From: a virus
Reading direction: 5' to 3' (one strand)
Length of the DNA: 64,000 nt
IMG/VR virus record: IMGVR_UViG_3300015263_000508
Span: 1 to 64,000 of that record
Shown: positions 38,727-46,851 of the stretch, one piece after another
How the letters are laid out: the number at the start of each line of letters is the position of its first letter
How positions within the stretch are numbered: the stretch's first letter is position 1
Program-made: the position numbers and the translations under genes
Notes under the pieces: model-generated
What the model was told of the DNA's origin: nothing
Databases searched by the model: none
What the model saw: the letters and a program-made list of their open reading frames with translations, nothing else

Positions 38727-39811
38727 CCAAGGTTATAGAGCGCCTGCAATCCCATCAGGGTTCCCGCTGTGCCTGCCAAAGGATTGGTGCTGGTTGTCTG
38801 CGTCACATCCTGATTGGCGGAGACCGGTACACCTTGGAGGAGCGAGGACAGGAACTGAAGGTTCTGCCTGTTTGCATCGCGCTGGTTGACGAAATCGTTA
38901 TAAGCCTGATCGAGTTGTTTCTGCGTGTAGTCTTCTGTCGTCTGGCCAACACCCAACTGCGCCTTGATGCGGTCGAGTGCCATCTGGTCTTGAGCCTGCT
39001 GAAGCTGGCCGAGAATGGTCGATCCTTTCTGCGCTGTCTCAAGGCCCTGCAATCCTGACGTGACGCCGAACTGACGGGACTGTTCAGCAAGTTTCTGTGC
39101 TTCAAGCCCTTGGCCCTGATTGGCAAGAGCGGCCTTGAGGGCTGCATCCTGATTGGCTCTCTGCGCATTCATCCAAGCAGAACGATCACGCTCGAACTGT
39201 TGCTGTGCATTTTCGAATGCGGACTGCCGTCCCTGCACATCCAGTTCCTTCATGCGTTTCTGCGCATCATTGAGGGCTATCTGGTTCTGCACCGCAGCGC
39301 GTGATCCGCCAAAGGCACCGGCTTTAGCAGCCTGCGAATCCCTGTATGTCTGTTCAACAAGCGTGTTGTAAGCCTGATCCTGCTTGGCAAGAGCAGTCAC
39401 ATCGGCCTGATAGGGAGACATGTAAAGTTCGGCAATACCCTGATTGAACTGTGGTCCGGCGTTTACATTCGAGTAACCGAGCGGCCCTTGTCCCTGTTGT
39501 ACGGCACCGGCATAGAAGGCCGTCGGATCATAGTTGGTGTAATCCAGACCTCCTTGCACTGTCTGTGCGGCACCCTGTTGGGCATAAGGAAGGTATCCTG
39601 CACCGGAGTTTGCATAGTCGCTCGCCATCGAGAGGCCACCGGCAGTGGCATCACTCATTCCTGCAAGACGCTGACCCTCGTAAGGTTGGTACGGACGATA
39701 GCTTTCGTTCGCACCCCTCGTCATCAAGGATTCATAGTATGGCCTTGCGTATTCAGGAAGCGACGATTGATAGACGCGGGAAGTCTGTTGCCCACCACCA
39801 CCACTAGCCAT
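38723..39811 (-). CDS. Internal virion / tail structural protein
   Basis: A 362-residue protein rich in Gln, Ala and Tyr. It has a Tyr/Pro-rich start (YARPYYESLMTRG), the segment YMSPYQADVTALAKQDQA, a GAFGGSRAAVQ turn, then long Gln/Ala helices with coiled-coil character. This kind of protein occurs beside internal virion genes in podoviruses. It overlaps both neighbours by a few bases. Probably a structural or ejected protein. Confidence 0.62.
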   Translation of the reverse strand: MASGGGGQQTSRVYQSSLPEYARPYYESLMTRGANESYRPYQPYEGQRLAGMSDATAGGLSMASDYANSGAGYLPYAQQGAAQTVQGGLDYTNYDPTAFYAGAVQQGQGPLGYSNVNAGPQFNQGIAELYMSPYQADVTALAKQDQAYNTLVEQTYRDSQAAKAGAFGGSRAAVQNQIALNDAQKRMKELDVQGRQSAFENAQQQFERDRSAWMNAQRANQDAALKAALANQGQGLEAQKLAEQSRQFGVTSGLQGLETAQKGSTILGQLQQAQDQMALDRIKAQLGVGQTTEDYTQKQLDQAYNDFVNQRDANRQNLQFLSSLLQGVPVSANQDVTQTTSTNPLAGTAGTLMGLQALYNLG

Positions 39812-40239
39812 CAGTTTTCTCCATCAGATATTTTGAAATCGAATCGTATTGCCATGGCATCCCACCCCATCTTTTTCAGTCTTGGTGCCCACCCCGGTCG
39901 GCCAGTGCCTTCCATGCGCGTACAGCCAAATTCTTTAGCGTATTCACCAATGATCTTGAAACCATCTTCAAGCCACTCATCAACGCCTGTGCCAGCAATG
40001 AAATCAAGAGAACAGCAACGAGCATTAGGATAATCAGCGATTCTGACCGTGCAGCATCCCTTGATTTCCTGTTCGTCATTGAATGCTATCCATAGCGTCT
40101 GTTCCCCTTTCAGGAGTTCAATGAAGACATCGATGGTGTCGTATCTGCCTTTCAGATACTTGACTGCTTCTGCAAGCATGGGTTCCACGTGCGGCCACAT
40201 TGACCGCAAGTGTTCCTTTGGTATGAGAGTTATATTCAT
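39811..40239 (-). CDS. GNAT-like acetyltransferase
   Basis: A 142-residue protein resembling phage GNAT-fold acyltransferases: an N-terminal helix after MNITLIPKEHL, strand LWIAFNDEQEIKGCCTVRI, and the CTRMEGTGRPGWAPRLKKMGW segment that would sit near the cofactor site and end strand. The canonical Q/RxxGxG/A acetyl-CoA loop is not clear, so activity is uncertain. Placed inside the virion operon with ATGA overlaps, as often seen in podoviruses. Confidence 0.65.
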   Translation of the reverse strand: MNITLIPKEHLRSMWPHVEPMLAEAVKYLKGRYDTIDVFIELLKGEQTLWIAFNDEQEIKGCCTVRIADYPNARCCSLDFIAGTGVDEWLEDGFKIIGEYAKEFGCTRMEGTGRPGWAPRLKKMGWDAMAIRFDFKISDGEN

Positions 40240-41765
40240 CCGGGCATTACCGAGTTAGGATCGATTGCAGGAGGCTGCTGCGGAGGTGCGCCTCTCATCA
40301 TACGTATCCTGTTCTGCATCTCTTGCAAACGCTGCGACCCTGCCTGATTATCACCATTCCCCAAGTGAGAGACAACATCGGACGGAACGACATGCTCCCC
40401 TGAACTCAAGGCTGCTGGCTGCTTTCCATCGACCATGGCAGGGATTGAATCGCTTTGCCCGTCACCTTGCCCTCCACCCTTTACACGGGCAATAAGGTCT
40501 TGGAGTGCCTGCGGTCCAAAGGTCTGAAGGAACTGCTGTATGATAGCCTGACCATTAGGCATGGTGCCCTTGATGGCTTCTGCGGTCAGCATAATAAGCT
40601 GTTCTTCCTGTGGGCTTGGCTTGCCTCCTCCGCCATTCTTGTACGGCGAATCCATCTGCGCCTTCGGAGCCTGCATCATTGGCGGATTCATGAGGGACTG
40701 AAGCCCTCCACCCTGCTGCTGGTTCGGTATGATCGTTGCCTGCATTGGCTGGCCGGGGGCTTGAGGCTGGTCTACCAGACCGCCTGCTGCGTATCCCCTT
40801 GGGAAATAGTTCCATTCCGGGTCGATACCACCCTGATAATCGGAGCCGGGGAAGACAGCATCGGGTCCTGTGTAATGATCCGGTACAGGACCAGACTTCT
40901 CTTCCTTGCTTCCGCCGCCCTTGCCGCCGCCAAGCTGGCTCAACATCATAGCCGGGAGGATCATCTGGTTCATGTCCATGCCGCCGAGAAGACCGCCGAG
41001 GCCACCTGCCTTCGGGGCTTCTGGGAAAGCGGAAGTGTCCAGACCAAGAGCGCCCTTGCCGAATTGCGATCCGGCAATATTGTTCACTGACATTGCCTGA
41101 CGGGCAGCATCCCCTTGGAGAGGGATGACATTCGGCTTCAGCGGCGTTTGCGCGAATCCTGTCATGCTTGAGGTAGGAGGAGGAGCGACAAAACCTTTAA
41201 GAGGATCGAGTGCCGAAGGAATTTTGGACGCAGTGTTGGCTGCGGAGAGACCGTGTGCCGCCTGTGTTACCTGTGGAGCGATAGAGCCAGCGCCTTGCGC
41301 AGCGGCCTGCGTTGCAGCTTGGGCGACAGGGGAAGCGGCGGCGGGGAGAGCCTGACTTGCAGCACTGATACCTGCATTCAATCCGCTTGACAGCGCACCG
41401 ATGCCTGCACCTCCGGCACTTGCCAATCCTGCACCGAGACCGGCAGCGCCAGCATCGAGAGCGCCTGTGGCTGTGATCGCAGGGAGAGCAGCAGCGCCTA
41501 ATCCTGCGGCGGCAGCGGGAGCGGCCATGGCTGCGGTTGCTGCGGCAGGAATTGCGGCAGCGGCAGCGGGAGCAGCGGCAGCGCCAAGGAGGAAAGGCAG
41601 GAAGAAAAACGCTTCCGGCAATCCTGTCACTGGATTGATGGGAAGTCTTCCACCGGGAGCGAGCGAGGCAAGGCCCGCAAGTTCTGCCTTGTTGACGTGA
41701 AGCAACTCCGTGTCGCCGTACCGACCGTGCTTCGCAAGTTCCTTGGCTTTCTTAGCCGCTTCCAT
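40236..41765 (-). CDS. Ala/Gly-rich virion structural protein
   Basis: A 509-residue protein. The start is a charged helix (MEAAKKAKELAKHG), followed by an extremely Ala/Gly-rich hydrophobic stretch (about 45-200) and a long Gly/Pro/Gln-rich remainder ending in a QRLQEMQNRIRMMRG helix. Such composition is typical of podovirus internal or ejected proteins that interact with membranes. GGAGAAG precedes the ATG. Exact role unknown. Confidence 0.6.
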   Translation of the reverse strand: MEAAKKAKELAKHGRYGDTELLHVNKAELAGLASLAPGGRLPINPVTGLPEAFFFLPFLLGAAAAPAAAAAIPAAATAAMAAPAAAAGLGAAALPAITATGALDAGAAGLGAGLASAGGAGIGALSSGLNAGISAASQALPAAASPVAQAATQAAAQGAGSIAPQVTQAAHGLSAANTASKIPSALDPLKGFVAPPPTSSMTGFAQTPLKPNVIPLQGDAARQAMSVNNIAGSQFGKGALGLDTSAFPEAPKAGGLGGLLGGMDMNQMILPAMMLSQLGGGKGGGSKEEKSGPVPDHYTGPDAVFPGSDYQGGIDPEWNYFPRGYAAGGLVDQPQAPGQPMQATIIPNQQQGGGLQSLMNPPMMQAPKAQMDSPYKNGGGGKPSPQEEQLIMLTAEAIKGTMPNGQAIIQQFLQTFGPQALQDLIARVKGGGQGDGQSDSIPAMVDGKQPAALSSGEHVVPSDVVSHLGNGDNQAGSQRLQEMQNRIRMMRGAPPQQPPAIDPNSVMPG

Positions 41766-41777
41766 TTGTCTTCTCCA

Positions 41778-42143
41778 TCAGGCTATGACTGCTCTATCGG
41801 TGACACGTCGCCAATCCGTGCCATCGGAAAAGGCGAGAACAGCCCCGCCAGTTTCATCGGATACGTAGATGATTGCCCCGGCCCCCGCTGTCGAGGCAGA
41901 CGGCACACCGGCTACTGTATAAGAACCGACCTTTGCATAAGTTGTTGCTGTTACTTCAGCGCCACCGGATATTGATCCTGTAACAGTGGCTGAATCAGCA
42001 AGCATGTCGGAAACAGCGACAGGCCCCTTGGACCGGAGGTCAACGAGATACCGTTCCACCGTTCTCAATATGTAACGAATGTCGTCCGGGTCATATTGTT
42101 CAAGGGTTGTCAGGAGGTTCGGAGGGGCGATGTTATCCTTCAT
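41778..42143 (-). CDS. Small virion protein (tail or fibre connector)
   Basis: A 121-residue protein. The first 45 residues are helical; the remainder is beta-rich and ends with IIYVSDETGGAVLAFSDG and WRRVTDRAVIA, a pattern seen at the ends of short fibre or appendage proteins. It overlaps the 629-residue tail protein gene (ATGA). Probably a tail accessory. Confidence 0.55.
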   Translation of the reverse strand: MKDNIAPPNLLTTLEQYDPDDIRYILRTVERYLVDLRSKGPVAVSDMLADSATVTGSISGGAEVTATTYAKVGSYTVAGVPSASTAGAGAIIYVSDETGGAVLAFSDGTDWRRVTDRAVIA

Positions 42144-44029
42144 CTCTGCCCATCCGTCCTTACGTCAATGCGGGGAACACCCAATCTCCATTGTGTTCCG
42201 ACCGAATCACTCTCTGCTCTCAAAGTTAAAGAACGCCCGCGAAGACGCACATAGGCCTCTTCAGTGAACGTCTCCACAGGCACTATAGCAGATCGTACCA
42301 CTTGACTGGTAGAGGTGGTATCAAATCCGCCTCCCGGTTTATCCATCATTTTCAATACAAGATTCATTTGCGGTGTATTGATGTTGTCGTCGAAGTTCCT
42401 GAATGTAACATCAGGAAGTATTCTGCGGATAAATGCAAAACGATCACCCCTATCGAATGCACCTTCTGAAGACAGTTCTATTGGCGCACTCTCGATATAG
42501 CTGTTGATCCCTTGGGCAGGACTTGTCGATCCGTCGTCTGACCCAACTTCATGATAATACAGGTAAGTATCGGTAGAGGCAGCGAGAGGATTGTACTGCG
42601 AGTTGCCATCCATCCAAGCCGTCCTTGCGAGGGAGCCGATGCACCATTCCCCTGAAAGAGGATTGAAGGTGACGTAACTGTCGATTTCAGTCGAATCCAT
42701 GGATTGGTAGAACCAGATCACTTCAGAAAACTTCCTGTTCGTGGAAGCATAAACCTTCTGAAGCTGCTGTTCATCAATGCGTTGATATATGTAATCCCAG
42801 ACAGTGCATGGAAGTTTCTGGACACGACCGGAGTATGAGTAGAACCCCGATCTTCCCATCCAGTAAACCACCCCGTTGTATGTCGTGCAGGCATGAAGGC
42901 CTACAATATCCGATTTTGCCTCTATCACGTCAGCCACGAATATGTATGGTGCACCCACATACTGGATGGAATAGATGGCGCTGTCAGACCACGCGATGAT
43001 TTCACGAGGCGCTGATATTGCCGATATGAACTTCGATCCAATCGACAGGGGCAGGGAACCAGCCGTGCCAGTTGTGTCGGCTTCGTTCCAGTTTGTCATA
43101 TCTTCCTGATCGCTCCAGCGGAAAGCCATTGGCGCTGGATTGCCGGATGAATATTCGCTTGCACCGAAAGCAATCAGGTGCCTGTCCCTTTGGGAGACGA
43201 GAATGAACTCTGCATATGTCGGTGCATATCCATCGGCACCTGCAAGATCGAGAATGTCCACCATCCTTGCTGACGGTGTAGTGGCATCCCAATACCAGAT
43301 AGGACCACCGGCACCGCAGGCTACAAGGTCTTCACCCCAATTGCCTTGCGTCCATGTTCCAAGCCTGTCGTCAGCAGCCGTTGACGGATCGCCGCCCCAA
43401 TACTCGTCACCCCAACCGAGGTAGCCCCAACCACCACCGTATATCTGGCTGTCAGAACCTGCCCTGTACAGGTAATCTGCCTGAACTGATGTGCCACCAC
43501 CTGATGCACTTGAAGTGGCTGTCGTGGTTACTTCGACAGTGTATGTATTGTCATCGACAATAGTAGCAATTTCATGCTCTGCATTGATTTCAGAAGCAGG
43601 AATACCACCGATAGGGCCAGTGGCACCGGAAAGAATGACGTATTTCCCGACAAACTGACCATGTGCCGTATGTGTAATGGTGAGAGTTGTTGTGCTGATC
43701 GTTGTTGCAATGGGGTCTGTCCCCAATGTCACAGTGCTTGCGATGGGTGTTACTTCGTAATACACGTCATCTGACGCAACATAGAAGCGTTTGTTCGTAC
43801 CGATGCCAACCCAAGGGAAGCCTGCAAGGTCTTCGAACCTGAACAGGGACCGGCATACCCCGTCCAGTGCAAGGCCTGCCGAATCGTAAGCCTTCACCCA
43901 TCCTCCCCACGATTCAGGAAGCCCATCCCTGAAACGGACAAGAGAGCCATCGAACCATGAGGCTGTGGCTCCATAGCGGGTACGGCTCTTGATTATTCCC
44001 GGTTTGAACTCAAGCCTCATCCACGGCAT
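42140..44029 (-). CDS. Beta-rich tail protein (stabilisation/hub type)
   Basis: A 629-residue beta-rich protein with repeated WGD, WGG and short Gly/Trp loops (GGWGYLGWGDEYWGG) that suggest a propeller or stacked-sheet fold. The N-terminus (MPWMRLEFKPGIIKSRTRY) and C-terminal beta-sandwich-like region resemble the packaged-DNA stabilisation / tail hub proteins of podoviruses (P22 gp10-like). It begins right after the spanin gene and is the largest tail protein of this part. Assignment is by style and place. Confidence 0.62.
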   Translation of the reverse strand: MPWMRLEFKPGIIKSRTRYGATASWFDGSLVRFRDGLPESWGGWVKAYDSAGLALDGVCRSLFRFEDLAGFPWVGIGTNKRFYVASDDVYYEVTPIASTVTLGTDPIATTISTTTLTITHTAHGQFVGKYVILSGATGPIGGIPASEINAEHEIATIVDDNTYTVEVTTTATSSASGGGTSVQADYLYRAGSDSQIYGGGWGYLGWGDEYWGGDPSTAADDRLGTWTQGNWGEDLVACGAGGPIWYWDATTPSARMVDILDLAGADGYAPTYAEFILVSQRDRHLIAFGASEYSSGNPAPMAFRWSDQEDMTNWNEADTTGTAGSLPLSIGSKFISAISAPREIIAWSDSAIYSIQYVGAPYIFVADVIEAKSDIVGLHACTTYNGVVYWMGRSGFYSYSGRVQKLPCTVWDYIYQRIDEQQLQKVYASTNRKFSEVIWFYQSMDSTEIDSYVTFNPLSGEWCIGSLARTAWMDGNSQYNPLAASTDTYLYYHEVGSDDGSTSPAQGINSYIESAPIELSSEGAFDRGDRFAFIRRILPDVTFRNFDDNINTPQMNLVLKMMDKPGGGFDTTSTSQVVRSAIVPVETFTEEAYVRLRGRSLTLRAESDSVGTQWRLGVPRIDVRTDGQR

Positions 44030-44320
44030 TCATTCTATTCCCTTGCAAAACTCTTTACGGGCGGCGTTGCGCTCAACAATATCAAGAGAAGTTTCGTCCG
44101 TATCATAAAGATTGTCGGCAGTTTCCGTGGCCCCTTGAGGCTTTGCGGCATAGCTTTCAGGCTTGCCCAATACCTTGCAAGCCTTACTTAGGACCATCAG
44201 GCTGCTTGGTCCTGTTGTTCGGGTCATCAGGCTGCACCCCGATACGGCGAGCATGAGCACCCCGAGACAAAGCATCAAGCGCACGTTTGTTGATCGTTTC
44301 ATTGGCCTTGGCCTCTGCAT
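44030..44320 (-). CDS. Outer-membrane spanin lipoprotein (Rz1-like)
   Basis: A 96-residue lipoprotein. A basic start and hydrophobic stretch (LMLCLGVLMLAVS) end in the lipobox AVSGC; Cys at about residue 29 would be lipidated. The mature part is short and Pro/Thr-containing. It overlaps the inner-membrane spanin gene by 137 bases in another reading frame, the classic embedded Rz/Rz1 layout. It would anchor in the outer membrane and, with its partner, fuse inner and outer membranes at the end of lysis. ATG 44320 (AGGAAG upstream) or 44302 are both possible starts. Confidence 0.78.
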   Translation of the reverse strand: MQRPRPMKRSTNVRLMLCLGVLMLAVSGCSLMTRTTGPSSLMVLSKACKVLGKPESYAAKPQGATETADNLYDTDETSLDIVERNAARKEFCKGIE

Positions 44321-44447
44321 CTATGACTTCCTGACGTCCAGTGTCCTTGCCTGTTTTGTAGATCGCCCTGATAACAAAACCAGCCACGAGGGATGCACCC
44401 CCGAGGCTGATTATGATAACGACGATCTTGACTGCGAAGTCGCTCAT
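44184..44447 (-). CDS. Inner-membrane spanin (Rz-like)
   Basis: An 87-residue protein with an N-terminal signal-anchor helix (about 6-28) and a charged helical periplasmic part (GRQEVIDAEAKANETINKRALDAL). This is the layout of an i-spanin, and the overlapping out-of-frame lipoprotein gene is its expected partner. Start overlaps the holin stop. The two should complete lysis after holin and muramidase. Confidence 0.78.
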   Translation of the reverse strand: MSDFAVKIVVIIISLGGASLVAGFVIRAIYKTGKDTGRQEVIDAEAKANETINKRALDALSRGAHARRIGVQPDDPNNRTKQPDGPK

Positions 44448-44641
44448 TACTGAGTAGTCTTCTTCTCAGGAGCAAGGAAACTCCATACGAAGCCAATGAT
44501 AACCATGAGGGAAGCGACAACATCGCTCCATCCTGCATCGCTCATGGTCATGCCATGCTGATTAAGATAAGCGATGATCCATCCGCCACCTACCGTGGTA
44601 AGGATATGACGGATCAATCCGAGTACCTGTTCCTTATTCAT
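44447..44641 (-). CDS. Holin
   Basis: A 64-residue protein with two hydrophobic helices (about 7-22 and 36-56) and a charged C-terminus ending PEKKTTQ, the class II holin layout. It lies between the muramidase and the spanins. ATG 44641 follows AAAGGA; the longer in-frame version is not supported by a ribosome site. It would form the inner-membrane holes that let the muramidase reach the wall. Confidence 0.75.
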   Translation of the reverse strand: MNKEQVLGLIRHILTTVGGGWIIAYLNQHGMTMSDAGWSDVVASLMVIIGFVWSFLAPEKKTTQ

Positions 44642-44652
44642 CGGATATTCCT

Positions 44653-45228
44653 TTAGCGCCAGTTGAAAGGATTGAGCCACGCCAATGGCGCGAAAGGCGC
44701 GGCATACGATTCAGACTTTTTTGCCATGCTTGTGGCTACCTCCTGAACCTTCTCGATACGTGAAATCCATCCCTTCCCGAAATGTTTCCACCCATTGAGA
44801 CCAGTGAGAAAAGCAAGTCTTAATCTGTTCAGTTCAGTTATCGTTGTGCGGACGTTCTCTTTACGCGCAGCGGCCAAAGTGACCGGCCCGAATACTCCGT
44901 CCTTAACTACGTCAAGAGATTGTTGCAGGTATCTCACGGCCCGATGCGGGCCGGAGTTCACCGCAAAATCAAACATTGCATAATCGAGGCCGCTTGGAAG
45001 TTCATCTCCACGTACCTTGTCCCAATAGAACTTCTTGTAAAGCATACTGATGTGTGCATCGCTTATGTTCTTCAGGTCTTCCTTGGTGGCCCTTGGGTTT
45101 ATGTAAGTGCGATATGTGCCGAGAGTAATGCCTTTCATCGTGGCACCACCGGGATCGTTCGGGTTGTCTGACCAGCCGCCTTCAGATTTCAGTACATGCT
45201 GGAGAGATTCTTTCCAGTTTTTTTTCAT
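44653..45228 (-). CDS. Endolysin, GH108 N-acetylmuramidase
   Basis: A 191-residue endolysin. The N-terminal glycoside-hydrolase family 108 domain has EGGWSDNPNDPGGATMKGIT, in which E16 is the catalytic acid; FYWDKVRGDELPSGLDYAMFDF follows. A C-terminal PG_binding_3-like region (VKDGVFGPVTLAAA) precedes a Trp/Pro end. It cuts the glycan strands of peptidoglycan at lysis. No signal peptide is seen, so it depends on the holin encoded next to it. It overlaps its upstream gene by ATGA. Confidence 0.9.
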   Translation of the reverse strand: MKKNWKESLQHVLKSEGGWSDNPNDPGGATMKGITLGTYRTYINPRATKEDLKNISDAHISMLYKKFYWDKVRGDELPSGLDYAMFDFAVNSGPHRAVRYLQQSLDVVKDGVFGPVTLAAARKENVRTTITELNRLRLAFLTGLNGWKHFGKGWISRIEKVQEVATSMAKKSESYAAPFAPLAWLNPFNWR

Positions 45229-45446
45229 TTTGCTGGCCCGTTATCCCCGTCCTGCACCGCAACTGCACCGGGGGGAAGGCTGGCAAGACGTTCATGGATG
45301 ACACGCCCATGCTCTTCGAAGTCGTTCGGGGCCGCAGTGAAGGGTATCCAGCCGAAGTCCGGGTGGTTGATCTCGCAGTCGATGCCGCCATTCATGTTGA
45401 ATTTCGGCTTGCGAAACTGGATTTGATTTCCGTCGAGTTTTCTCAT
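45225..45446 (-). CDS. Tail fibre assembly-like protein
   Basis: A 73-residue protein starting MRKLDGNQIQFRKPKF. It contains NHPDFGWIPFTAAPND, typical of short tail-fibre-associated or chaperone proteins, which are often encoded right after the fibre. ATG 45446 overlaps the fibre gene stop (ATGA) and has GAGG upstream. Assignment rests on place and this motif. Confidence 0.6.
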   Translation of the reverse strand: MRKLDGNQIQFRKPKFNMNGGIDCEINHPDFGWIPFTAAPNDFEEHGRVIHERLASLPPGAVAVQDGDNGPAK

Positions 45447-46840
45447 GCTACCCTCACCATCCATATGTAAGTGATCGTCGATGATGCCGTAACGCCGCCG
45501 ATGTTTTTCCATGTCCCGGATTGAGCAGACCTTACAGCAAACGCGCCAGCATTTGTAACGGAATAAATCGACACGTTCGCCCCGGCAATGTTTGCCCCCT
45601 CAGCGAGTGACGCTGTACTCACATACATCAGCCCGGAAGAATTGAGGGGCAGCGTGTGGCTTGTCGGTGCGCTGACGTTACCGGCACCGGAAACTGCACT
45701 GTCTACGTAACTCTTGACGGCATTCTGCGATGAAACCGTCGTATCGCTTGTGCCGAGAGAGGCAGAAGTCGAGAACGTCAGGCTTCCTGCGGTATCAGTC
45801 GCTGACCAATACGGAACAGTATTTGCCGTGCCAGATAAGGCTATCATGCTTCTCGCGCCAGCCGTTATCGAAGCTTCAGCCCATGTATCTACACCTGTCG
45901 TGTAGGCGATTTTGTCAGCCGCCGTACCTAGCGATGATATAGATGTAAGCGTTGCGTCAAGAGGCTGGTACGATCCACCAGCGCCTCCGTCTATGAGGTC
46001 GCCGTTGGCATCCCAGACCGCAGCATTTCCTGCCGTTCCTGCCGTTCCAGTAACAAGTTTTGCATCAATGCCAGTTTTGATGGCAGAGGCAATTTCAGTG
46101 ATGGCATCGACAGCACTTGCGGGGAGACTGATCGATGTGCTGATTGTCGGTGACGTGATCGTCGGAGAACTGATCGTCGGTGTTCCGCCAAGTGTGTATG
46201 TTCCTGTTGCTGTGCCGCTAAGAGTTGGGCCTGAAATCGCAGGGGATGTCAGCGTCTTGTTGGTCAGTGTCTCCGTTCCGGCCAAGCTTGCCGGAGTGAA
46301 ATTATAATCTGGCCATGTCATGACCCTTGTCGAAGCAGTAGTCACACCGCCCAAGTCTATGCGGGCGACCTTGGTTTCATCTGCTGGATCAGAAACGAGA
46401 AACACATCATCGTGGATAACGGCTGTGCCATTAAAATTGAACAAGTTCAATGACTTGTAAACGTTTGTTCCATCAGTCGTGATGATGCACATATGACCGT
46501 TGGACAACGTAACGGAGTTCGATCCGTTGCTGACCGTCACATCATACCCACCTGTCGTTCCATTCCACATCACGTAAGCTTTGTCAGACGTCGGAATAGT
46601 AAGGGTGTGCGTTCCAGTATGGGCACCAGTCAGCTTTATAATTAATTGTCTGGCTTCATCTGTAGAGCCGTCGTTCGTGGTTAGCGAGTAGTTCGCATCG
46701 CCCATGGACACATCGACCCAACCGGAAACGGCATCCTCCATCAGTTCCCAATTGGTATTGGTCTTCGAACCCCAAGTAGACCGGTTTTCACCGGTCGCCA
46801 TCTTCTCGATACGAAGGTTTGAAGAATAAGTGCTAGGCAT
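45443..46840 (-). CDS. Tail fibre protein
   Basis: A 465-residue fibre-like protein. The N-terminus is a short attachment-like part with NTNWELMEDAVSGW; the centre is full of Thr/Ser/Gly/Ala with repeated S-P-x-I-(S/T) units (TSPAISGPTLSG, PTISSPTITSPTIS), and the end is a beta domain with a final TYIWMVRVA. This is the layout of receptor-binding fibres. It precedes an assembly-like gene and the lysis cassette. The receptor is unknown. Confidence 0.7.
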   Translation of the reverse strand: MPSTYSSNLRIEKMATGENRSTWGSKTNTNWELMEDAVSGWVDVSMGDANYSLTTNDGSTDEARQLIIKLTGAHTGTHTLTIPTSDKAYVMWNGTTGGYDVTVSNGSNSVTLSNGHMCIITTDGTNVYKSLNLFNFNGTAVIHDDVFLVSDPADETKVARIDLGGVTTASTRVMTWPDYNFTPASLAGTETLTNKTLTSPAISGPTLSGTATGTYTLGGTPTISSPTITSPTISTSISLPASAVDAITEIASAIKTGIDAKLVTGTAGTAGNAAVWDANGDLIDGGAGGSYQPLDATLTSISSLGTAADKIAYTTGVDTWAEASITAGARSMIALSGTANTVPYWSATDTAGSLTFSTSASLGTSDTTVSSQNAVKSYVDSAVSGAGNVSAPTSHTLPLNSSGLMYVSTASLAEGANIAGANVSIYSVTNAGAFAVRSAQSGTWKNIGGVTASSTITYIWMVRVA

Positions 46841-46851
46841 TTTCCGTTACC

